Source: Pseudomonadota bacterium
GTDB lineage: Bacteria; Pseudomonadota; Gammaproteobacteria; Burkholderiales; Thiobacillaceae
Length of the DNA: 21,653 nucleotides
Direction of reading: 5' to 3'
Assembly: GCA_030836725.1 (NCBI GenBank)
Contig: JAUPLV010000015.1
Location: forward strand, 1 to 21,653
Shown: piece after piece, positions 1 to 7,093 of the stretch
How positions within the stretch are numbered: the stretch's first letter is position 1
Layout of the letters: each line of letters opens with the position of its first letter
Made by a program: the position numbers and the translations under genes
The notes under the pieces: generated by a model
What the model saw: only the letters and a program-made list of their open reading frames with translations
What the model was told of the DNA's origin: nothing
Database searches by the model: none

Positions 1-888
1 CTTGCGCGGCCGATGAAAATCATCATCGACTGCGGCAACGGCGTCCCCGGCGCCTTCGCGCCCAAGCTCTATCGCGACATGGGCTGCCAGGTTGAAGAGC
101 TGTTCTGCGAAGTCGACGGCAACTTCCCCAATCACCATCCCGATCCCTCGCAGCCGGCAAACCTGCAGGATCTGATCGCCGCGCTGAAGACCAGCGACGC
201 CGAAATCGGCCTGGCCTTCGACGGCGACGGCGACCGCCTGGGGGTGGTCACCAAGGATGGCAGCATCATCTTCCCCGACCGCCAGCTGATGCTGTTCGCC
301 GACGACGTGCTCTCGCGCAATCCCGGCGCCGAAATCATTTTCGACGTGAAATCCACCCGCAACCTGTTCAACTGGATCCGCGAACGCGGCGGCCGCCCGC
401 TGCTGTGGAAAACCGGCCACAGCTTCATCAAGGCCAAGATGAAGGAGACCGGCGCGCTGCTGGCCGGCGAAATGTCCGGCCACGTATTCTTCAAGGAACG
501 CTGGTTCGGCTTCGACGACGGCCTGTATGCCGGCGCGCGCCTGCTCGAATACCTCTCCAAGCAGGCCGACATCAACGCCACCCTGCACGGCCTGCCCGAC
601 TCGGTGAACACGCCCGAACTCAACATCAAGATGGCCGAGGGCGAGCACTACACCCTGATGGACCGGCTGCAGAAGACCGCGCACTTCCCCGCCGCACAGG
701 AAGTCATCACCCTCGATGGCCTGCGCGTCGAATACGCCGACGGCTTCGGCCTCGCGCGCCCGTCGAACACCACGCCGGTGATCGTGCTGCGTTTCGAGGC
801 CGACAACGCCGAAGCGCTGGAACGCATCCAGGCCGACTTCCGCCGCGTGATCCAGCAGGCCGCGCCCGAGCTTAGCCTGCCGTTCTAA
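1..888 (+). CDS. algC: Phosphomannomutase/phosphoglucomutase (AlgC/ManB type), 5'-partial
   Basis: Interconverts hexose 1- and 6-phosphates (mannose and/or glucose) in the cytoplasm, feeding sugar-nucleotide synthesis for LPS and exopolysaccharide. The frame is open from base 1 (residues LARP precede the first Met at 13), so the window begins inside the gene and the N-terminal domain with the catalytic phosphoserine loop is missing. Visible are the Mg-binding loop DGDGDR (residues 70-75 counted from the Met at 13), the sugar-recognition loop GEMSGH (152-157), and the C-terminal phosphate-binding segment RPSNTTP followed by VLRFEAD. It closely follows the AlgC pattern, including CEVDGNFPNHHPDP and SGHVFFKERWFGFDDG. 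The C-terminus is intact. The AlgC/ManB family is certain; preference for mannose or glucose cannot be read from the sequence. Confidence 0.95.
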   Translation, partial: LARPMKIIIDCGNGVPGAFAPKLYRDMGCQVEELFCEVDGNFPNHHPDPSQPANLQDLIAALKTSDAEIGLAFDGDGDRLGVVTKDGSIIFPDRQLMLFADDVLSRNPGAEIIFDVKSTRNLFNWIRERGGRPLLWKTGHSFIKAKMKETGALLAGEMSGHVFFKERWFGFDDGLYAGARLLEYLSKQADINATLHGLPDSVNTPELNIKMAEGEHYTLMDRLQKTAHFPAAQEVITLDGLRVEYADGFGLARPSNTTPVIVLRFEADNAEALERIQADFRRVIQQAAPELSLPF

Positions 889-893
889 GGCGT

Positions 894-930
894 GGCCACG
901 CCGCCATCTGCGCGGCAGCGTGGCGTGGCC
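894..930. other. Hairpin after algC, possible terminator without a U-tract
   Basis: Arms GGCCACGCC (894-902) and GGCGTGGCC (922-930) pair perfectly around a GC-rich loop, 6 bases after the algC stop. The following bases are CTTTAGCC, not a T-run, so intrinsic termination is doubtful. A second small hairpin (CCCCGG/CCGGGG, 943-960) follows. The 103-base gap before corA holds nothing else that I can identify. Confidence 0.4.
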
Positions 931-991
931 CTTTAGCCAGCTCCCCGGTCGAACCCGGGGAGGAACGGGCTGAAATTTTCTCACTTGCCGA

Positions 992-1969
992 TTGCCGACG
1001 GAGGACATCATCGACTGCCTGCTCTTCCAGGACTCCAGGACCCAAGCGATCGAATTCGACGACATCAGCAACCATGTCGGCCGGTCGGATCGCTTCATCT
1101 GGATCGAACTCAAATCGCCCGACAGCCAGACCATCACCCGTCTGGGTGAAGAACTCGGCCTGCATGCGCTGGCGCTGGAGGATGCGATCTCCACCCACCA
1201 GCGCCCCAAGCTCGAGGAATACGAAGGGCATGTGTTCATTGCCACACGCACCGTGCAGATGTGGGAATCGAGACTGGAATCCGGCGAGACGCACCTGTTC
1301 GTCGGCAGCAATTTCGTCGTCGCCATCCGCCACGACCACGGCAGCGCCTACACCCGCGTAGTCGACCGCCTGCAGCGCCGCCCCGCCGGCATCAAGGTGG
1401 GAACGCCGTATGCGCTTTACCTGGTGCTCGACCTCATCGTCGACCAGTTCCGGCCGGTGATCGAGAGCATGCAGGATCGCTTCCAGTCACTCGAAAGCGA
1501 ACTGATGAGCGGAGCCGAGCAGGGCCGCAACACCCTGGAGCGGCTGTATGCGATGAAACGCGACCTGACCGTGCTGCGCGACGTCGCCGAGCCGATGCAG
1601 GACATCACCCAGGACCTGATCCGCCTGCACCCCGCGCTGTCCACCCGGGAACTCAAGGCCTATTACCGCGACATTCACGACCATGCGGTGCGGGTGTCCG
1701 CCGCCATCGACCGGCTGCGCATGTCGACCTCGGATGCGATGCAGTTCCATCTCGCCACACTGTCGGTGAAACAGAACGAATCGGTGCAGAAACTGGCCGG
1801 CTGGGGTGCGCTGCTGGCGCTGCCCACGGTGGTGTTCAGCCTGTACGGCATGAACTTCGAGATCATGCCGGAACTGGAATGGCCGTGGGCCTATCCAGCC
1901 CTGCTCCTCGCGACCGGCGCAGCGGTCGTCGTGCTGTACCGACGCCTGAAGCGGCGCGGCTGGATCTAG
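992..1969 (+). CDS. corA: CorA-family magnesium/divalent metal channel
   Basis: Inner-membrane pentameric channel for Mg2+ or other divalent metals. The protein (325 residues from the TTG at 992) has the usual large soluble N-terminal alpha/beta and helical domain, then two C-terminal membrane segments. The signature YGMNFE (GMN motif at the end of the first membrane helix) is followed by the periplasmic loop MPELEWPW and a second hydrophobic segment, ending in a basic tail RRLKRRGWI. Length is normal for the family. The start is uncertain: TTG 992 is the only standard start codon in frame, but a perfect GGAGG lies inside the coding frame at 1000-1004, spaced for initiation at ATC 1010 (protein beginning with IDCLLFQD). 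Upstream, the frame is closed by TGA at 971-973. CorA assignment is firm; the metal specificity (Mg versus Zn or Ni/Co) is not determined. Confidence 0.92.
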   Translation: MPTEDIIDCLLFQDSRTQAIEFDDISNHVGRSDRFIWIELKSPDSQTITRLGEELGLHALALEDAISTHQRPKLEEYEGHVFIATRTVQMWESRLESGETHLFVGSNFVVAIRHDHGSAYTRVVDRLQRRPAGIKVGTPYALYLVLDLIVDQFRPVIESMQDRFQSLESELMSGAEQGRNTLERLYAMKRDLTVLRDVAEPMQDITQDLIRLHPALSTRELKAYYRDIHDHAVRVSAAIDRLRMSTSDAMQFHLATLSVKQNESVQKLAGWGALLALPTVVFSLYGMNFEIMPELEWPWAYPALLLATGAAVVVLYRRLKRRGWI

Positions 1970-2014
1970 GCCGTCGACAGCAGACAATCAATCCGCGAAT
2001 AACACAAAGCCCCC

Positions 2015-2087
2015 TCAGGCTAAAACGCCCCTGCGGGAAGGGGCGTCAATCCGTGAGGCCTGATCGCGGCTGAAGCCGTTCCCGCAA
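2015..2087. repeat. Palindromic REP-like element between corA and the DUF1566 gene
   Basis: Nested inverted repeat: TCAGGC (2015-2020) pairs with GCCTGA (2058-2063), enclosing CGCCCC (2026-2031)/GGGGCG (2040-2045). Immediately after it lies a segment (2061-2087) that on the minus strand reads GCGGGAACGGCTTCAGCCGC, a REP-like motif of proteobacterial intergenic regions. It sits between the convergent 3' ends of corA and the DUF1566 gene and could act as a bidirectional transcription stop, but there is no T-run. The rest of 1970-2171 shows nothing else. Confidence 0.55.
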
Positions 2088-2171
2088 GCCAGCGAATTAT
2101 GCCAGCCGCACCACACCGCGCTCACCCTAAGTCGGTAGTGATCCATGACAAAAGCAATCAAAAGAGCCAAA

Positions 2172-2885
2172 TCACTGTCCGCTGCTACGCACAAGCCGAA
2201 CGTAACCGCTATAGGCCTTATTGCCGGCGCTGGCACCGCCACCGTGGAAATGGACGACCCAGGCGCCGACAGGAACAGGCACATAAGTGTCGGCGCTCCA
2301 GTACCAGCCGCTCTGCGTAGCGGGGAAGTAGGCGCTGCCGATGGCGGGCAACCATGCGCCGCTATGCGTAATGAACAGCAGTTCACGCCGGGTGGGCAAG
2401 CGCCAGCCGGTGCTGTAGCCGCAGCGGCTGGCGGCGTTGGTGACGGCGGGAAGCGTGGTTTGGGCGTAGGTCGTCCAGTTGCCAATACCGCTTTCCAGCG
2501 ACCAGATGAGGTTGGTGACGTTGTCCCTGGTGCAGGCCCAGTCGGTGGATGGCGTACCCGTAGCCGAGGCGGTGGTGTTAGCGACGAGGGCGCCGGTGCA
2601 GGCACCGCTGCCGGCCAAATCACCGTTGAAGCACACCTTGGTGTAGTCGAAACCCTTGGCGCCCGCGCCGGTCTTGGTGAGCGTTCCGGCACCCGCGGCG
2701 GCGTCGCGCCCAAAGCGACCGTCCTGGCGCGGCTTGGCGGCGGTATCGCCGCTATTGGCCGGCGCGCAGGCGGCAAGGGCAGCGCCATCGTAACAGCTGT
2801 CCTGGCCGGTGGGGCCGGCGTCATGCGCGGAGAAGCTGGCGGCGAATAGCAGGACGAACAAAGGAATGCGCGGAAGACGGATCAT
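2172..2885 (-). CDS. Secreted DUF1566 (Lcl C-terminal) domain protein
   Basis: Predicted exported protein of 237 residues with unknown function. The start at 2885 gives a signal peptide (MIRLPRIPLFVLLFAASFSA, cleavage near residue 20). The frame stays open upstream to 3083, but that extension is a translation of REP repeats (it contains VGAALAAK), so I rejected it. Residues 117-235 form the DUF1566/Lcl_C domain: WACTRDNVTNLIW, then WRLPTRRELL (161-170), WYWSADTY (194-201), AWVVHF (208-213) and YVRLVR (228-233). The region between the signal peptide and this domain is Ala/Gly/Thr-rich with several cysteines. Such domains occur in secreted or surface proteins, sometimes as repeats; here there is one copy. 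No strong Shine-Dalgarno is visible upstream. It stands alone between repeats. Confidence 0.85.
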   Translation of the reverse strand: MIRLPRIPLFVLLFAASFSAHDAGPTGQDSCYDGAALAACAPANSGDTAAKPRQDGRFGRDAAAGAGTLTKTGAGAKGFDYTKVCFNGDLAGSGACTGALVANTTASATGTPSTDWACTRDNVTNLIWSLESGIGNWTTYAQTTLPAVTNAASRCGYSTGWRLPTRRELLFITHSGAWLPAIGSAYFPATQSGWYWSADTYVPVPVGAWVVHFHGGGASAGNKAYSGYVRLVRSSGQ

Positions 2886-2916
2886 GGTTTGCGGATCCGG
2901 AGATGAGTGAGAGATA

Positions 2917-3030
2917 GAGGGGCTTGCCCCGAGGGTATTATCGCGGCCAAGGCCGCTCCCACGAGGGGATGCGAACCGGGAGGAAAGGCTTGCCCCCGAG
3001 GGTTTCGCGGCCAAGGCCGCTCCTACGGGG
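2917..3030. repeat. Tandem pair of REP-like palindromes (family with core CGCGGCCAAGGCCGCTCC)
   Basis: Two neighbouring copies (about 2917-2963 and 2976-3030). Each has a left hairpin with GGGGCTTGCCCC or AGGCTTGCCCCC, a short spacer GAGGGT, then TCGCGGCCAAGGCCGCTCC (2941-2959; 3005-3023). The core GCGGCC-AA-GGCCGC is a perfect stem. The arrangement resembles REP/BIME clusters. It occupies the 5' side of the DUF1566 gene and is translated as VGAALAAK in a spurious upstream extension of that gene. Related copies lie at 4685-4797. Confidence 0.8.
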
Positions 3031-3227
3031 GCGAATGTATGAACACAAGGCCCTCGCGCGCCCCGGACGGCGCCGCCCTTCACGGAAAAAAGCCGCGAAG
3101 CGGCTGGTTGGCGGCTAAAACCGACCGAGCATATGCCTTACCTGGCTTCATACTTTTCATGGTATTCAGACCTTCAAGTTGCAATTTGCGCTTGCGTGAT
3201 ATTACTTTTCCCTTTTTTCTTCTGTCA

Positions 3228-3243
3228 TCATCCATATGGATGA
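3228..3243. promoter_or_regulatory. 16-bp perfect palindrome in an AT-rich gap upstream of the luxR-type gene
   Basis: TCATCCATATGGATGA is its own reverse complement. It lies in a distinctly AT-rich stretch (about 3115-3300) between REP repeats and the LuxR-type regulator, about 200 bases before the regulator's start. A looser inverted repeat (TGAAAT 3241-3246 ... ATTTCA) follows directly. The size and symmetry suit an operator for a dimeric regulator, perhaps the adjacent one, but no function is shown. Confidence 0.35.
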
Positions 3244-3330
3244 AATCGATTGAAATCATTTCACGGTGAGAATTTGCTGAAAAGGCCACACTGCGCTCGT
3301 TCAAGTCAAACGACTGGCAAAGGGGGGGGC

Positions 3331-3441
3331 ATGGATGACGCGCAGTACGACCTGCTGGTGGGGGCGATTTACCGGGCGGCCCGGCGCTGGAACCCTGATA
3401 CCAAGGCCGTTTTGAAAGGGCCGCCAGGCATGATTAGGTAA
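3331..3441 (+). pseudogene. 36-codon ORF resembling a LuxR-regulator N-terminus (remnant or leader peptide)
   Basis: The short frame MDDAQYDLLVGAIYRAARRW... resembles the N-terminus of the regulator that follows (IVPLLPAIYEAATNPSRW): both have LL, then AIY, AA and RW. LuxR-type regulators of this class often begin with such an IYxAAxxxxxW segment. After residue 20 the similarity stops and the frame ends at TAA 3439-3441, 4 bases before the downstream ATG. It is preceded by AAA and a run of eight Gs (3322-3329). It may be the leftover start of a duplicated regulator gene, or a translated leader coupled to the real gene. The similarity is short, so the call is tentative. Confidence 0.35.
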
Positions 3442-3445
3442 AAGA

Positions 3446-4591
3446 ATGCAGATTCAACAAAACGATCCAGCGATTGCGGCGCAAATTGTTCCGCTGCTGC
3501 CTGCCATATATGAAGCCGCGACCAATCCGTCGCGCTGGCTGGATGCCTTTGCGCGGATTGTCCACTTGCTTGGCGGAAATAGTGGACTCATCTTTTCTCA
3601 TACGGCGACACCGGAGCAGCATGGCATGTGGGTGCCTTATCGGTGCGCCGAGGCGGGCTTGAGGCGCTATTCAGAGCACTATTACGCGTTCGATATCTGG
3701 ATGCAGCGCGGGCATCAGTTGGGCTTTTTTGTGCCGGGCAATGTCGTAACGGGTGATGATCTGTTGCCTCGCAAGGAATTCCTCGCTTCGGTTTTTTACC
3801 GTGAGCACCTTGCGCTGGACGACATTCACGATGTTTGCTTCGGCATTCTGCATGACGGCAGTGAACCCGACATCCCCATCGTGCATGTCGCCATCTACCG
3901 CTCCCATGCAATGCCCCCATTCGGCGAAACCGAAAAGGTGCTGCTGGCTGCTTTAACCTCCCATCTCCGGGAGGCAACCCGTACCGGTTTCCGTATCGCC
4001 GCGCTCGAACGGCGGGTCGGCGTCATGCAGTCCGCCGTGGAAACCATATCACCCGCCTTGGTGCTACTCGATGCGCAGGGAAGAGTGGTATTCGTCAACA
4101 GCACGGCGCAGGCCATCCTGGCAGCGAACAATGGCCTGGAAATAGTGGCAGGCAAACTGGCCGTCGAAGGGGAACGACAAAGCAGGCTCGATGCCTTGCT
4201 AATGGTTTCTCCGGCGGAAGAGCGGATGCTCAAGATAACGCACTCTTCCGGGAGGTCCGGCGTATGGCTGATCCGGGTGCCGATGCTGCTGGAAGGCAAC
4301 GCACCGCCGGATGCACGGCGCCCCGCTATCGCTCTGATGATTCATGACCCGGCAGAGCTCGATACGCTTGATTTTAAAGGCTTCGCAAAAGTCCATGGTT
4401 TGACTCCCGCGGAGACGCGCATAACGAATCTGCTGCTTGAACATATGTCGCTTCCGCCAATCTCGCAGGAGCTTGGCGTCAGCATCAATACAGTCCGTAG
4501 CCAGTTGCGTTCCATTCTGGAAAAAACGGGTGCGCGGCGGCAGGCTGAGTTGGTGAGGATGCTTTCATCATGGCCGCGCCGGATGGGTTAA
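3446..4591 (+). CDS. LuxR-family (GerE-type HTH) transcriptional regulator
   Basis: Cytoplasmic DNA-binding regulator of 381 residues. The C-terminal LuxR/GerE helix-turn-helix is clear at about 318-372 (GLTPAETRITNLLLEHMSLPPIS..LGVSINTVRSQLRSILEKTGARRQAELVRML). Residues ~195-310 look PAS-like (MQSAVETISPALVLLDAQGRVVFVNSTAQAIL). The N-terminal 180 residues are an uncharacterised sensory region starting with LLPAIYEAATNPSRW, often seen in large LuxR-type regulators not linked to AHL sensing. No response-regulator receiver domain is present. The ATG at 3446 has a weak AGG seven bases upstream. The gene is visibly poorer in GC than its neighbours and is bracketed by REP pairs (2917-3030 and 4685-4797), suggesting an acquired or mobile segment. 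Target genes are unknown; the adjacent DUF1566 gene is one candidate. Confidence 0.88.
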   Translation: MQIQQNDPAIAAQIVPLLPAIYEAATNPSRWLDAFARIVHLLGGNSGLIFSHTATPEQHGMWVPYRCAEAGLRRYSEHYYAFDIWMQRGHQLGFFVPGNVVTGDDLLPRKEFLASVFYREHLALDDIHDVCFGILHDGSEPDIPIVHVAIYRSHAMPPFGETEKVLLAALTSHLREATRTGFRIAALERRVGVMQSAVETISPALVLLDAQGRVVFVNSTAQAILAANNGLEIVAGKLAVEGERQSRLDALLMVSPAEERMLKITHSSGRSGVWLIRVPMLLEGNAPPDARRPAIALMIHDPAELDTLDFKGFAKVHGLTPAETRITNLLLEHMSLPPISQELGVSINTVRSQLRSILEKTGARRQAELVRMLSSWPRRMG

Positions 4592-4684
4592 CGCCACAAG
4601 CCTGACGATGCCCGGTGGCCCCGGCTTCGGAAAATCGTCCAATGCGCAGATTAGCTGCATGAGGCATGGCGGCAATGTTAATGG

Positions 4685-4797
4685 CATCCCCGGCTTATGG
4701 GGAATTCATCGCGGCCAAGGCCGCTCCTACAGGGGGACCCGAACCAGTAGGAGGGGGCTTGCCCCCGATGGGGTTCACGCGGCCAAGGCCGCTCCTG
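4685..4797. repeat. REP-like palindromes, same family as 2917-3030
   Basis: A partial copy (about 4685-4730, ending in TCGCGGCCAAGGCCGCTCC TAC) is followed by a full copy (4746-4797) bounded by GTAGGAG (4747-4753) and GCTCCTGC. The full copy contains the GGGGGCTTGCCCCC hairpin and CGCGGCCAAGGCCGCTCC. Both copies run in the same direction as those at 2917-3030, so the LuxR-type gene is flanked by direct repeats. The rest of 4592-4684 shows nothing recognisable. Confidence 0.8.
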
Positions 4798-4799
4798 CA

Positions 4800-4930
4800 A
4801 CCCTTGCCGCTCTCGCGCGCAGCCCTGAGACTCGCGTCATAGCTGACAAACGGATAATCGGGCGGCGGGTCGGCCAGCGCTGTCGTTGCCCACGATACGC
4901 TGGCTGCCAGCAGCATCCAGATCGGTTCAT
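4800..4930 (-). pseudogene. Truncated start of an exported protein gene, cut at a REP element
   Basis: On the minus strand an excellent ribosome-binding site (AGGAGGACGGA) precedes ATG at 4930. One base out of frame just after it, a good signal peptide appears (WMLLAASVSWATTALA), then DPPPDYPFVSYDASLRAARESGK, after which the sequence runs directly into the REP repeat at 4797. So both a frameshift in the first codons and a missing 3' part are visible. The segment YPFVSYDASLRAARESGK resembles the opening of periplasmic thioredoxin-like proteins (x-ALxxAxxxGK before the active-site strand), but too little remains to be sure. I read it as a gene whose body was lost when the repeat region formed. 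Confidence 0.5.
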
Positions 4931-5002
4931 TCCGTCCTCCTCGTCCACACAGCCTGCATTCTGCTAAATTCAGGTACTCGCGCAACTCTCTTTTATGACC
5001 AC

Positions 5003-5557
5003 ATGACCCACGACTCCATCCGCATCGGCCTCGTATCCATCAGCGACCGCGCCAGCAGCGGCGTCTACGAGGACAAAGGCCTGCCCGCACTCGAAGCCTG
5101 GTTCGGCGAGGTGCTGGCCAACCCGGCGGAATTCGTCACCCGGCTGATTCCCGACGAGCAGGCAGGGATCGAGGCGACGCTGATCGAGCTGGCCGACATT
5201 GAGCGCTGTTCGCTCATCCTCACCACCGGCGGCACCGGCCCGGCGCCGCGCGACGTTACCCCGGAGGCGACGCTGGCGGTGGCGCACAAGGTGCTGCCTG
5301 GCTTCGGCGAGCAGATGCGCGCGGTGTCGCTGAAGTACGTGCCGACCGCGATCCTGTCGCGCCAGGTCGGGGTGACCCGCGGCGCCAGCCTGATCCTCAA
5401 CCTTCCGGGACAGCCCAAGGCGATCAAGGAAACGCTCGACGGCATCTTCGCCGCCGTGCCCTACTGCATCGACCTGATCGGCGGGCCGTATCTCGAAGCG
5501 CGCCCGGAAACGATCGCGGTGTTTCGCCCCAAATCTGCGCTGCGGCCACCGGCATGA
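5003..5557 (+). CDS. mog: Molybdopterin adenylyltransferase MogA
   Basis: Adenylylates molybdopterin using ATP, activating it for molybdenum insertion in the cytosolic molybdenum-cofactor pathway. The 184-residue protein follows E. coli MogA closely from IRIGLVSISDRASSGVYEDKG, through RLIPDEQ, the nucleotide/MPT-binding loop TTGGTGPAPRDVTPEATLAV, FGEQMR, PTAILSRQVGV, and the second signature LILNLPGQPKAIKETLDGIF to FRPKSA. The frame is open 39 codons upstream, but the ATG at 5003 matches the family's N-terminus. It is slightly shorter than E. coli MogA because a loop after the LPGQPK motif is absent. Its stop overlaps the next gene's start (ATGA), implying translational coupling. Confidence 0.96.
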   Translation: MTHDSIRIGLVSISDRASSGVYEDKGLPALEAWFGEVLANPAEFVTRLIPDEQAGIEATLIELADIERCSLILTTGGTGPAPRDVTPEATLAVAHKVLPGFGEQMRAVSLKYVPTAILSRQVGVTRGASLILNLPGQPKAIKETLDGIFAAVPYCIDLIGGPYLEARPETIAVFRPKSALRPPA

Positions 5558-6291
5558 CGGCGATTTTCGATGCGCTGGCGCGCGCCTTGCGCGATCTGTT
5601 CAGCCTGCGGGTGCTGTGGATGGTGGTGTGGCCGATGCTGGTCGCCCTGCTGCTGTGGCTGGCGCTGGGCGTGACGCTCTGGGGGACGTTCTCCGGCTGG
5701 ATTGAACTGGGGCTCGACGCCATCGGCATCCAGACCTGGCTGGCCGAGGTCGAACCGCGGTGGATTGCCCACGGCATCCAGGCGCTGTTGCATTTCATTC
5801 TGTTCGTGCCGCTGGTGATGCTGACCGCGCTCGTCATCACCGCGCTGTTCGGCATGCCCGCGCTGGTCCGGTTGGTGGCGGAACGCGACTACCCCCAGCT
5901 CAAGCGCGAAAACGGCGGCGGCCTGGTCGGCAGCCTGTGGAATGCGGTTGTCGCGATCGCCTTGTTCGTTGGCCTGTGGCTGGCGACCCTGCCGCTGTGG
6001 CTGATCGGCATCGGCATGATCATGCCCTTCGTCGCTGCGGCGTACCTGAACCAGCGCCTGTTCCGCTACGACGCCATCGCCGAGCACGCCAGCGCCGACG
6101 AAATGACGACGCTGTTCAGGCAGGAACGCGGCGGCTGGTGGGGTTTGGGTGTGCTGACCGGGCTGGTGCAGTTCATCCCGCTGCTCAATCTGCTGGGGCC
6201 GGTGCTGGCCGCGCTGGCCTTCATCCACTTCGGCCTGGCGCGTCTCGAACGGCAACGCTCGGTCAATCAGCCGAACCGAAACGCCGTTTGA
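5554..6291 (+). CDS. EI24/CysZ-like inner-membrane protein
   Basis: Polytopic membrane protein of 245 residues with hydrophobic segments near 18-45, 72-100, 128-165 and 197-228. The pattern, with the N-terminal amphipathic stretch FDALARALRDLFSLRVLWMVVWP and the conserved middle AAAYLNQRLFRYDAIAEHASADE, fits the EI24 domain family (Pfam EI24, related to CysZ sulfate permeases). It lacks evidence for a specific substrate; CysZ itself transports sulfate. It starts inside the mog stop (ATGA), so the pair is likely one operon. Its 3' end overlaps the convergent protease-like gene by 29 bases. Confidence 0.85.
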   Translation: MTAIFDALARALRDLFSLRVLWMVVWPMLVALLLWLALGVTLWGTFSGWIELGLDAIGIQTWLAEVEPRWIAHGIQALLHFILFVPLVMLTALVITALFGMPALVRLVAERDYPQLKRENGGGLVGSLWNAVVAIALFVGLWLATLPLWLIGIGMIMPFVAAAYLNQRLFRYDAIAEHASADEMTTLFRQERGGWWGLGVLTGLVQFIPLLNLLGPVLAALAFIHFGLARLERQRSVNQPNRNAV

Positions 6292-7063
6292 AGCCCTCGT
6301 CGAAATTGATTTCCCGTGCGGTCATGGCGCCGATCACGCACTGTTCCAGGCTGGGCGGCATCACCACCCGGCCGGCTCTACTCACCAGACGCCCGGCCAT
6401 GATTTCGGCCTGATGCCGCGGCAGGTGCGGCGGCAATTCAGGTTCGGCATAGCCCTGCGGATAGATCGGCATTCCCCCGGCGGCGTATTTGTCCGTCGCC
6501 CCCAGCGTGTGCAGCAACTCGTGAGCGATGACGATATTGTTTTGATGCCTCTGCCCGGGGTCGGCGAACGCATGCACCACCCCGATCAGGCCTTTCTGCA
6601 GGCCCAGCGAATGCTCCAGCGCGACGTTGCCCTGCGGCACGTGATACAGCACGAAGAGCTTGATCGTGCCCAGTTGCGGCAACCGCGAATCCGACTGCCG
6701 GTACACCCACCAGCGCAACTGCAAGCTCCAGAACACCGTCTTCAGAACGCTGCCGTCGCGCGGTGGTGCCGGCGGTTTCTGCTTCAGTTCCGGCAGCAGG
6801 GTGACCCGAATGGCCGGCGACTGCTTCACCCCATATCGCTCGATCTCGCGTTCCAGAAAGGCATTGATATCGTCAAAGTCGCTGGCCTGAAGCAAACGGA
6901 TTGCCCTGGCCGCCTTCGGCGAACCATCGCCGTTGATCGGAATCACGACCACATCCAGCGGCGCCCGCCAGGAACGCACCATGGTCTGTTCCAGCCAGGT
7001 CAGGCCCGCCGCAGCGGCCAGCACGCCGAGCAGCAGCAGAATACGAAGTCGGCGAAATGTCAT
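6263..7063 (-). CDS. Membrane-anchored putative zinc metallopeptidase
   Basis: 266-residue protein with an N-terminal hydrophobic anchor (residues ~7-22, after MTFRRLR), so most of it is probably periplasmic. Residues 181-191 read HELLHTLGATD, an HExxHxxGxxD zinc-binding motif (H181, E182, H185, D191), the metzincin pattern with Asp as third ligand. Flanking features are an NNIVIAHE strand before the motif and a conserved-looking GGMPIYPQGYAEPE after it. I do not recognise a named family beyond this. It lies 30 bases downstream of the DUF748 gene on the same strand and is probably cotranscribed, which suggests an envelope role. Substrate unknown. Confidence 0.75.
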   Translation of the reverse strand: MTFRRLRILLLLGVLAAAAGLTWLEQTMVRSWRAPLDVVVIPINGDGSPKAARAIRLLQASDFDDINAFLEREIERYGVKQSPAIRVTLLPELKQKPPAPPRDGSVLKTVFWSLQLRWWVYRQSDSRLPQLGTIKLFVLYHVPQGNVALEHSLGLQKGLIGVVHAFADPGQRHQNNIVIAHELLHTLGATDKYAAGGMPIYPQGYAEPELPPHLPRHQAEIMAGRLVSRAGRVVMPPSLEQCVIGAMTAREINFDEGFKRRFGSAD

Positions 7064-7093
7064 GGTTGCGCGGGCAGAGTCAGGGGCCTGTTC

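Noticed and set aside
2886..3083. Upstream extension of the DUF1566 protein (66 residues)
   Set aside because: It is a translation of REP repeats (VGAALAAK) and would bury the signal peptide.
3080..3304. Minus-strand 74-codon frame in the AT-rich gap
   Set aside because: No ribosome-binding site, no similarity recognised, and its end runs into the repeat-rich region.
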